Shown one piece after another: positions 55,520 through 64,000 of a stretch of DNA of 64,000 nt (its first letter is position 1; each line of letters starts with the position of its first letter). The stretch lies in contig QCCP01000004.1 in the NCBI GenBank assembly GCA_003281225.1, forward strand, positions 1-64,000, in the 5' to 3' direction. A program made the translations under genes and the position numbers. The notes under the pieces were generated by a model. It saw only the letters and a program-made list of their open reading frames with translations. It was not told where the DNA came from and made no database searches. The stretch comes from Prochlorococcus sp. AG-347-L20. GTDB lineage: Bacteria > Cyanobacteriota > Cyanobacteriia > PCC-6307 > Cyanobiaceae.

Positions 55520-55676
55520 TGATGTTTTTTGGATCGTAATTTAGGGAGAGCAGGAAATGCGGCAAAGTCCTTTTAAAGAGGCCGCTTTTATTAGATCCAA
55601 AAAGAAATAATTTAAGACGAGTCCTCGGTAGGAATTAAAAATTTAGAATGACTAAATCAACCTACTTTCTTTGGCC
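55520..55676 (-). promoter_or_regulatory. Ribosomal protein L10 leader-like RNA (cis-regulatory 5'UTR of rplJ-rplL)
   Basis: Minus strand reads GGCCAAAGAAAGTAGGTTG...CCTACCGAGGACTCGTC...GCGGCCTCTTTAAAAGGACTTTGCCGC... before the rplJ ATG; complementary GTAGG/CCTAC and GCGGC/GCCGC arms. Confidence 0.75.
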
Positions 55677-55709
55677 GTATTATTGCAATTAAAATTATAC
55701 TACAAAGCG

Positions 55710-56417
55710 TTAACCTTCAGGTAGGTAATCTTGTACAGCATTTATGTCTACTTGAATTGAAGGCCCCATTGTTGAAGTTACATAAAAAGTTTTCCAATAC
55801 TTTCCTTTAGCTCCACTTGGTTTATTTTTATCAATTGATTCTTGTAAGGTTTTTAAGTTGTCAAATAGAGCCTCTTTTGTGAAACTTGCTTTTCCAAAGC
55901 GTACATGCACAATACCGGCCTTATCTGCTCTAAATTCGAGCTTACCAGCTTTGAATTCTTTTATTGCATTAGCAATGTCATTAGTTACTGTTCCAGCTTT
56001 AGGATTAGGCATTAAACCTCTAGGTCCTAAAACTCTTCCTAATTTTGCAACCTTTGGCATCATATCTGGAGTTGCAATAAGAAGATCAAACTCCATATTT
56101 CCTTTGTTGATGCGTTCCACAAGATCTTCTTCGCCAAATAAATCTGCACCAGCATCCTTAGCTTTCGATACATTCTCACCACTTGTAATTACTGCAATTT
56201 TGATGCTTTGGCCAGTACCATGTGGTAATGCAACAGTAGTCCTTAATTGTTGATCAGTATATTTTGGATCAATACCTAAACGTATATGTGCCTCAATAGT
56301 TTCATCAAATTTTGCATTAGCATTTTCCTTGATAATACTAAGAGCTTCAAGTGGTGCGTAAATGCGATCTTCTATCTTTGTTGATAGAGCCGCCATTCTT
56401 TTAGATAGTTTTTTCAT
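55710..56417 (-). CDS. rplA: 50S ribosomal protein L1
   Basis: [28 protein letters not shown]. Confidence 0.98.
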   Translation of the reverse strand: MKKLSKRMAALSTKIEDRIYAPLEALSIIKENANAKFDETIEAHIRLGIDPKYTDQQLRTTVALPHGTGQSIKIAVITSGENVSKAKDAGADLFGEEDLVERINKGNMEFDLLIATPDMMPKVAKLGRVLGPRGLMPNPKAGTVTNDIANAIKEFKAGKLEFRADKAGIVHVRFGKASFTKEALFDNLKTLQESIDKNKPSGAKGKYWKTFYVTSTMGPSIQVDINAVQDYLPEG

Positions 56418-56483
56418 AATAATATTGGGTGCAAACGGTTATTAACTAACCTCCCCTAAATAGTGAGAAATTTTGTATTGAAC

Positions 56484-56909
56484 TCAATCAGTGATAGAGA
56501 CGCCCATATTACGAGCAGTACCCTCAATTACTTTCATTGCTGATTCAACACTAGAACAGTTTAGATCAGGAAGCTTAGTTTTGGCTATTTCTTCTAATTG
56601 AGCTTTACTTATATTACCAACAGAGCCTTTTGCGGATTCACCTGAACCTTTCTCTATACCAGCTGCTTTTGTTATTAAGACGGAAGCAGGAGGTGTTTTT
56701 GTGATAAAAGTAAAGCTTCTATCTTCAAAAACAGAAATCTCGACTGGAATTACAAAACCTGCTTTATCTTGTGTCCTTGCGTTGTATTCTTTGCAAAATG
56801 CCATGATATTGACACCATGTTGTCCTAAAGCTGGCCCTACAGGAGGAGCAGGATTTGCTTTGCCTGCTTGTAGAGCAAGCTTGATAACTGCAACAATTTT
56901 TTTTGCCAT
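56484..56909 (-). CDS. rplK: 50S ribosomal protein L11
   Basis: [46 protein letters not shown]. Confidence 0.98.
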   Translation of the reverse strand: MAKKIVAVIKLALQAGKANPAPPVGPALGQHGVNIMAFCKEYNARTQDKAGFVIPVEISVFEDRSFTFITKTPPASVLITKAAGIEKGSGESAKGSVGNISKAQLEEIAKTKLPDLNCSSVESAMKVIEGTARNMGVSITD

Positions 56910-56976
56910 TAGATTAGAGAATTTAAGCTGGAGTAGAAAATCATAATTTTACTAGATAAACAAGAACAATTTGAAA

Positions 56977-57588
56977 TTAATTCTGTTTATTGATTTGGGA
57001 GAATTCTAATTCTACAGGAGTCTCGCGCCCAAATATTGAAAGTAATGCTTTTAATTTATTTCTTTCTCCGGAAACTTCTATAACTTCTCCCTGGAAATCC
57101 TTGAATGGACCGCTAGTTACAATGATTCTATCTTTTTCTTCAATATCTAACTTGATAACAGCTTTTTTCTCTGATGCGCGCTTAAAGATTCTATTAACTT
57201 CTTGTCTTGATAATGGTCGAGGTTTGATATGACCGCGCGATCTTCCGCTGCCTCTACCGTCTTCAGCACCGACAAAGTTAATTACATTTGGAGTACTTTT
57301 AACAGCCATCATTGTGTCTTCATCCAAAATCATTCTTACGAGGACATAGCCTGGGAAAACTTTTTCTTCGGTAGTTTGTCTGCTTCCATCTTTTTTTAAT
57401 TTAATTCCTGGAGTTTGGGGAATTTCAATTTCAATGATTCTATTATTAACACCTAAAGTTACTGATCTCTGCTCAAGAGTCGCTTTTACTTTTTTTTCAC
57501 AGCTTGATGCTACTTGAACTGCATACCATCTTGCGATGCTTGTATTTGCTTTTGAAGAAGCAAGGTTTGTAGTTAATTCATTACTCAT
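56977..57588 (-). CDS. nusG: Transcription antitermination factor NusG
   Basis: ARWYAVQVASSCEKKVKATLEQR; VFPGYVLVRM; KOW GPFKDFQGEVIEVSGERNKLKALLSIFGRETPVELEF. Confidence 0.96.
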   Translation of the reverse strand: MSNELTTNLASSKANTSIARWYAVQVASSCEKKVKATLEQRSVTLGVNNRIIEIEIPQTPGIKLKKDGSRQTTEEKVFPGYVLVRMILDEDTMMAVKSTPNVINFVGAEDGRGSGRSRGHIKPRPLSRQEVNRIFKRASEKKAVIKLDIEEKDRIIVTSGPFKDFQGEVIEVSGERNKLKALLSIFGRETPVELEFSQINKQN

Positions 57589-57639
57589 TTTTCTGGAAGC
57601 TTAATTAAGATCTTTATAAATGGATATTCGGGAGATAAT

Positions 57640-57882
57640 TCAACCAAAAATTTGCGAGGCTGCCCACCCATAGAATCTGCTAACAGAAGCAATGGCTGCA
57701 GCAGAAAAAGATACCATAATTATAACTGCTACTGATTCGCTAAAAAGTTGTTGTTTGTTAGGCCACACGACAAGTTTAAGCTCATCGTAGGTAGATCTAA
57801 AAAAATTATTCTTTTTTTTAGGCTCTTCAACTTCAGGAGAATCCTTTTTAAGAGGTTCTTTATTAGTAGTAGGACTTGTCAC
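57640..57882 (-). CDS. secE: Preprotein translocase subunit SecE
   Basis: 80 aa, FFRSTYDELKLVVWPNKQQLFSESVAVIIMVSFSAAAIASVSRFYGW; immediately upstream of nusG. Confidence 0.92.
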   Translation of the reverse strand: MTSPTTNKEPLKKDSPEVEEPKKKNNFFRSTYDELKLVVWPNKQQLFSESVAVIIMVSFSAAAIASVSRFYGWAASQIFG

Positions 57883-57943
57883 AAAATTTGTTTGGAATTA
57901 AGCATTATGCTTTAGTTTTTATTTTAGCTTATTGATTTACTCC

Positions 57944-60709
57944 TCAGCTAGGTTTGAAAACGATCTCATCTTTTTTAGCAGGATTAATTTTAATTGTTAT
58001 ATTTTTTTTATTTTTGAAGTTATCCTCTAAAAGTTTTGCAGCCAAGGGATTTTCTATTTGTCTTCTAAGTTCCCTGCTAAGTGGCCTAGCACCATATTCA
58101 GGTTCGTAAGAATCGTTTGCAATTTTGTCGATAACTTTTTTGTCTATAGCGATATTTATTTTCTGCTCAAGTAGCAGGTTCTTTAAATCTTCTGTTTGTA
58201 GAATGAGTATTTTTTGAAGTTCATCAATAGATAATGGATCAAACTTTACTATTTCGTCAATTCTATTTAAAAATTCAGGTCTAAAAATTGAAGACAATGC
58301 ATTACTAATTGAATCATCTAGAATTTGTTGATCTTTTTCTAACTTCCCCTCACTTTTAGAAATCTTTTGCGAATACTCCAGTATAGATTTACCAGCTAGG
58401 TTACTTGTCATAATGATTACCGTATTTTTGAAATCTACGGTCCTTCCTTGGGAGTCCGTTAATCTTCCTTCATCTAAGACTTGCAAAAGGATATTAAATA
58501 CTTCTGCATGTGCTTTTTCTATCTCATCAAGAAGTATTACTGAATAGGGTTTACGTCTTACAGCTTCAGTTAATTGACCTCCTTCTTCATAACCAACATA
58601 ACCTGGGGGAGCTCCTAAAAGTCTTGCTACGGCATTTTTCTCCATATATTCACTCATGTCTAATCTTAAAAGTGCGTCTTCTTCATCAAATAAAGCTGTT
58701 GCAAGAGATTTTGCTAATTCTGTTTTACCAACACCAGTAGGACCCATAAATAAAAAAGATCCAATAGGTCTTTTGGGACTTTTCATACCAACTCGAGCTC
58801 TTCTAATTGCAGCAGAAACAGCTTCTATAGCTTTTTCTTGTCCAATAACTTTTTCACTTAGTTCTTTTTCTAGATTGACTAATTTTTTACGTTCATTTGA
58901 AACTACTTTAGAAATTGGAATTCCTGTGATTTTTGATATAACATCTGCAATATCATCAGGTTCAACTTGATATTTAAAAGGGAAATTTCTATTGTTCTTT
59001 ATTTTTTTAAAGTTCTCTTCAACTTTTTGTATGTCATTCACTATTTCACTTAACTCTTCTTCAAGCTTTTCTAAATAATCTAGATCATTTTCAATTTCTC
59101 GATTTGATTTATCTTTAATTTGTTTGGTTAGCTTATCTTCTTCTTTCATTAAAATAGATAATTCCTCCATTTCTTCACGTAAATTGTTCCAATTTTCCAA
59201 AAGAACGTTCAATTTTGCCTCTGATTGTTGTCTATTATTCAATAGTTTTTCTTGAGCTTCGACATTTTCTCCTTGCAAATTATTCAATTTTTCATCAATA
59301 GTATTAAGTTTGTTTTCTTGTTGGAGAATGATTTGAGGCATATTATTAGAGTCGATTTTCAACTGTGCAGCTGCTTCATCAATTAAATCTATTGCACTAT
59401 CAGGGAGACATTTATCGCTGATGTATCTATCGGCCAATTTTGCAGAATAGTTTACAGCCTCTTCAGAAATTTTTATGCCATGATGTAATTCATATTTCTT
59501 TTTGATCCCTTGTAATATTTTTACGCTTAATTCTACTGAAGGTTCATTAACAGCTATCTTTTGAAAGCAATTATTTAATGCCTGATCTTTTTCAATAGTT
59601 TCACGAAATTTCTCAGGTGTTGTTGTACCGATACATCTAAGTTCTCCTTCAGCTAGTAAAGGTTTTAAGATATTACTGATGTCGGTAGAAGATCTGTCAG
59701 AACTTAATATTGAGTGAATTTCATCAATAAAAAGAATCATTCCTTGGTTTGGATTATTTAGTTCCTGCATTATTAAGCTTAGTCTTTCCTCTAGTTGACC
59801 TCTAAATTTGGTCCCAGAAACTAATGCACCTAAGTCAAGTGAAATAATTTTTAAGTCCTTTAAATTATCAGGAACTTTTTTGTCTACAATTAATTGAGCA
59901 AGTAATTTTGCAATTGAGGTTTTACCAACTCCAGGATTGCCAATAAGTATAGGGTTATTTTTGTTTCTTCTGCAGAGTACCCTCATTAAATTATTGAGCT
60001 CATTTTCTCTTCCTAAAACAGGATCCAGTATGCCTTTTTTAGCTGATCCTGTTAAATCTTTTCCATAAATTGAAAGAACAGTTTCATCTTTTCCAACTTG
60101 TTTTTTGGTTTCAATTTGAAGTTCACTTTTCGGTAATGGAACAATAGCTTTTTTAAATTTTTCTTCTTTTACAAGAGTCTCTGCAGTCTCGTTGTTTGAT
60201 TCGAAATTAGATTGATTATTTATTTCAATTACATTCCCATAATTAAAAGAATCTTTTGATTTACTAATATTTGGGTAAAACTTTAATTCTTCCTCTAATT
60301 TTTCCATGGAAAGGTTTCCTTCTTCAAAAACATAATTTCCAATTCTTAAATCTCTTCCAAGAGCAATTAGTAAATGAGGGATTTCTATTAATCTCGATCC
60401 CCATTGAGTTTTAATCTGATTCGCGTTATCTAATAAAATTTCTAAATCTTCTCCGATAGTAAAAATATCTGACTCATTTGTTGGTGTCTCTTCTAAAAAA
60501 TCTTCTGTTATGTCTAAAACTGTATCTTGGTCGATTGATAATTTTTCAATGAAGGCAAAGAATTCACTTGATGAGAACAATGTATGAATTATGTGTTCAA
60601 TATTAAATTCGCTATGATCCCATTTTTTTGCGGTTTCTTCCCCTAATAAAAGAAGATTCCAACTAATATCGCTAAATAGTTCAGGACTGGATGTAAGTGT
60701 TTCTCTCAT
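57944..60709 (-). CDS. clpB2: ClpB-type AAA+ disaggregase/unfoldase (ClpB2-like)
   Basis: Two AAA domains (GNPGVGKTSIAKLL; GPTGVGKTELAKSLA), coiled-coil middle segment, GYVGYEEGGQLTEAVRRKPYSVILLDEIEKAH. Confidence 0.92.
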   Translation of the reverse strand: MRETLTSSPELFSDISWNLLLLGEETAKKWDHSEFNIEHIIHTLFSSSEFFAFIEKLSIDQDTVLDITEDFLEETPTNESDIFTIGEDLEILLDNANQIKTQWGSRLIEIPHLLIALGRDLRIGNYVFEEGNLSMEKLEEELKFYPNISKSKDSFNYGNVIEINNQSNFESNNETAETLVKEEKFKKAIVPLPKSELQIETKKQVGKDETVLSIYGKDLTGSAKKGILDPVLGRENELNNLMRVLCRRNKNNPILIGNPGVGKTSIAKLLAQLIVDKKVPDNLKDLKIISLDLGALVSGTKFRGQLEERLSLIMQELNNPNQGMILFIDEIHSILSSDRSSTDISNILKPLLAEGELRCIGTTTPEKFRETIEKDQALNNCFQKIAVNEPSVELSVKILQGIKKKYELHHGIKISEEAVNYSAKLADRYISDKCLPDSAIDLIDEAAAQLKIDSNNMPQIILQQENKLNTIDEKLNNLQGENVEAQEKLLNNRQQSEAKLNVLLENWNNLREEMEELSILMKEEDKLTKQIKDKSNREIENDLDYLEKLEEELSEIVNDIQKVEENFKKIKNNRNFPFKYQVEPDDIADVISKITGIPISKVVSNERKKLVNLEKELSEKVIGQEKAIEAVSAAIRRARVGMKSPKRPIGSFLFMGPTGVGKTELAKSLATALFDEEDALLRLDMSEYMEKNAVARLLGAPPGYVGYEEGGQLTEAVRRKPYSVILLDEIEKAHAEVFNILLQVLDEGRLTDSQGRTVDFKNTVIIMTSNLAGKSILEYSQKISKSEGKLEKDQQILDDSISNALSSIFRPEFLNRIDEIVKFDPLSIDELQKILILQTEDLKNLLLEQKINIAIDKKVIDKIANDSYEPEYGARPLSRELRRQIENPLAAKLLEDNFKNKKNITIKINPAKKDEIVFKPS

Positions 60710-60710
60710 A

Positions 60711-60729
60711 AACTATAAAAACTATAGTT
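60711..60729. repeat. Inverted repeat AACTATA-aaaac-TATAGTT directly upstream of the clpB2 start codon
   Basis: Perfect 7-bp arms; begins 2 nt from the clpB2 ATG (60707-60709). Confidence 0.45.
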
Positions 60730-60775
60730 GATTATTAATTAATATTCTAAATAGGAACTGCATTAATAATCATCC

Positions 60776-60813
60776 AATAATTTTCAAATTGTAAGATGAA
60801 TTTGAAAATTATT
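60776..60813. repeat. Perfect 15-bp inverted repeat (AATAATTTTCAAATT-gtaagatg-AATTTGAAAATTATT) in the clpB2/eno divergent region
   Basis: Both arms read directly; 8-nt loop; no adjacent T-tract on either strand. Confidence 0.75.
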
Positions 60814-60968
60814 TAGATGAGAGGATTTGAGGGGACTTTAGAATCAAAAAAAACGTTAAATAATATCTAAGCCCTTATAAAATTAAAAATTATAGTTGGT
60901 TAACAAATATATTTCAGATATTAGCCAAATAGTTCAGCTATTAATAGGATTTAAATAGTAATAATTAA

Positions 60969-62264
<1,296 letters not shown>

Positions 62265-62269
62265 TTTTT

Positions 62270-63937
62270 TTAGCGCTTAAGTTTTTCTAAACGTGAGCCT
62301 TTTCTCATACTTAATTGGCACTTTATCCAATCAATACTTATTGGTAGTGCAAAAAAAAGTGGCAACAATGCAAAATTATTTTGTTTATTGGTTACAAGTA
62401 AAGCAGATGCAATTGATAAGCTTCCTATGAGAATTGAATGACCTAAAGTTTTTTGAGCCGTAAACATTTTTTTGAATTGCCTATCAGACTCTCCCATTCT
62501 TATTTGCAATTGTAAATCTCCCTGTTCTAATCTTTCTAAACTTTCATCTATTCTTTTGGGAATTCCAACAGCTTTCGATCCTAGTTCACCTACTTGCCTT
62601 CCAAATTGGTTAATTAAATCGTTGGGACTTTGATTATTTGAAGTCATAAGTTCTATTAAATAAGGCTTGGTAACTGATACAAGGTTAAACCCTGGATCAA
62701 GCATTCTACCAACTCCTTCAAAAGTTGATAAAGCTCTCATCACAAAGATTAAATCTACTGGCAGTTGAAATGGCGTTTCATAAACCAGTTCGTATAAATC
62801 TCCAGATAATTTTTCAATAATATTAGGACTAAATGGCGGAGTTAAGGCTTCTTTAAGCATCAATCTGACTAATCTTCTGACTGGTCCTACATCAATATCT
62901 TTTGAAATTAGCCCAGCTTGTTGTAATTGACTAACAAGTGATGAGGCGTCTCTAAGAGCAGCAGCCTTAACCATCCCCCCTAATCTTGTTTGAAGGTTAT
63001 TTGAGATGTTCCCCATCATTCCAAAATCATAAAAAATCAATTTACCTTCACTTGAAACTGCTAGATTCCCTGGATGAGGATCTGCATGAAAAAAACCGTA
63101 ATTTACTAATTGTTTTAAGTAGCTGATTGCACCTATCTCTGCAATTTTAGATAAATCAATTTCTTGTGATTTTAATTTTTCTAAATCGCTTATTTTTGTC
63201 CCTTCTACATAACTTAAACAAAGCACTTTTTCACTGCTCATATCCCAAATTACTTCAGGAACTTCAACATTTTCATCATCAAGAAATTGCTGCCTAAATC
63301 TTGCTGCATATTGCGCTTCGCAATTAAAATCAAGTTCTTTCATAAGAACTTTCCTACACTCTTTAGCAATCTCAACCCAGTTTCTACCTCGACTCCAATT
63401 CTTATTTTTCTGCAATAATCCTGCTATTTGCTGCATTATGCCTAAATCGATAATAAACAATTCTTTTAAATTGGGTCTTTGAACTTTAAAAACTACTTTC
63501 TTACCATCTTTTAAAGACGCTCTATGAACCTGAGCTAGTGATGCTGATCCAACCGGATCGCATATTATTTGATCTATTTCATTAAACTTAGACCCTAGTT
63601 CATTTCTTATATTCTCTTCAACTTGTGCAAATGAAAAATTAGGTACTTGATCCTGCAATTTAGACAATTCCTGTATCCAGGTATTAGGAATTAAATCAGG
63701 TCTCGCTGATAATAATTGTCCAATTTTAATAAATGCTGAACCAAGCTCTATTAATTGATTAGTAAACCACCTAGCTCTTTTAATTTGGACCCTACTTTTT
63801 TCATTGTTCTTGGTTTGGAAAATTGTAAATCTAATATTATCAATCCATAAATTTAATAAAAGCGAAATCAGAGTTATCCAAATAAGAAAGGACCTCTTCA
63901 ATTTTTTTAAACGATAATGAAGAACGTGATAACTCAT
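62270..63937 (-). CDS. ABC1/AarF/UbiB-family atypical protein kinase
   Basis: FIKIGQLLSARPDLIPNTWIQELSKLQDQVP (KxGQ); GSASLAQVHRASLKDGKKVVFKVQRP; HADPHPGNLAV; FYDFGMMG. Confidence 0.93.
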   Translation of the reverse strand: MSYHVLHYRLKKLKRSFLIWITLISLLLNLWIDNIRFTIFQTKNNEKSRVQIKRARWFTNQLIELGSAFIKIGQLLSARPDLIPNTWIQELSKLQDQVPNFSFAQVEENIRNELGSKFNEIDQIICDPVGSASLAQVHRASLKDGKKVVFKVQRPNLKELFIIDLGIMQQIAGLLQKNKNWSRGRNWVEIAKECRKVLMKELDFNCEAQYAARFRQQFLDDENVEVPEVIWDMSSEKVLCLSYVEGTKISDLEKLKSQEIDLSKIAEIGAISYLKQLVNYGFFHADPHPGNLAVSSEGKLIFYDFGMMGNISNNLQTRLGGMVKAAALRDASSLVSQLQQAGLISKDIDVGPVRRLVRLMLKEALTPPFSPNIIEKLSGDLYELVYETPFQLPVDLIFVMRALSTFEGVGRMLDPGFNLVSVTKPYLIELMTSNNQSPNDLINQFGRQVGELGSKAVGIPKRIDESLERLEQGDLQLQIRMGESDRQFKKMFTAQKTLGHSILIGSLSIASALLVTNKQNNFALLPLFFALPISIDWIKCQLSMRKGSRLEKLKR

Positions 63938-64000
63938 TTAATTTGATTATTTATAGTTTTATTAAAGAGATCAATTTGCTTATTGATACCTTCAATTTCA

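Noticed and set aside
55858-56253. 131-aa plus-strand ORF opposite rplA
   Set aside because: Antisense to conserved ribosomal protein L1; a mirror ORF produced by codon usage.
57930-57945. ACTCCTCAGC as a Yfr1-like sRNA core (ACUCCUCACAC)
   Set aside because: Matches only the first part of the core and overlaps the clpB2 stop region; no flanking stem-loops as in Yfr1.
58510-58970. Plus-strand ORFs opposite clpB2 (58510-58740 and 58656-58970)
   Set aside because: Antisense to the strongly conserved second AAA domain; no independent evidence.

Overview
The window is a gene-dense, AT-rich stretch of cyanobacterial chromosome. Its gene content and protein sequences fit a high-light Prochlorococcus; this is inferred from family recognition, as no search was possible. 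I see about 65 genes packed with almost no spacer. They include: carotenoid genes (partial pds, NnrU/Z-ISO-like); eight NDH-1 subunit genes in four loci (ndhM, ndhF-ndhD, ndhA-I-G-E, ndhH); phylloquinone genes (menI, menE, menC, menA, menF); glutathione and glutaredoxin genes; prfB; a trpG/ybeY/dgkA run; argS/nadC/mnmE/spoT; pgk, eno and gltA; murG; and the secE-nusG-rplK-rplA-[L10 leader]-rplJ-rplL ribosomal block with a ClpB-type AAA+ gene upstream. I found no tRNA, rRNA, CRISPR array, transposon, prophage or defence island. This is core genome, and I cannot support a claim of an entirely new system here. The observations most worth a second look are: (1) prfB carries the programmed +1 frameshift site, so the ORF track truncates it; (2) all 15 convergent gene junctions lie between a 22-nt overlap and an 18-nt gap; (3) an L10-leader-like RNA precedes rplJ; (4) the clpB2/eno intergenic region, the longest divergent one, holds a perfect 15-bp inverted repeat; (5) a perfect GTA-N8-TAC plus TAN3T arrangement lies upstream of pgk; (6) a secreted metallo-beta-lactamase-fold protein has lost the canonical metal-binding motif; (7) RNase HI has a long uncharacterised C-terminal extension; (8) a 51-aa ORF missing from the track overlaps the 3' end of a PedR-like regulator gene.
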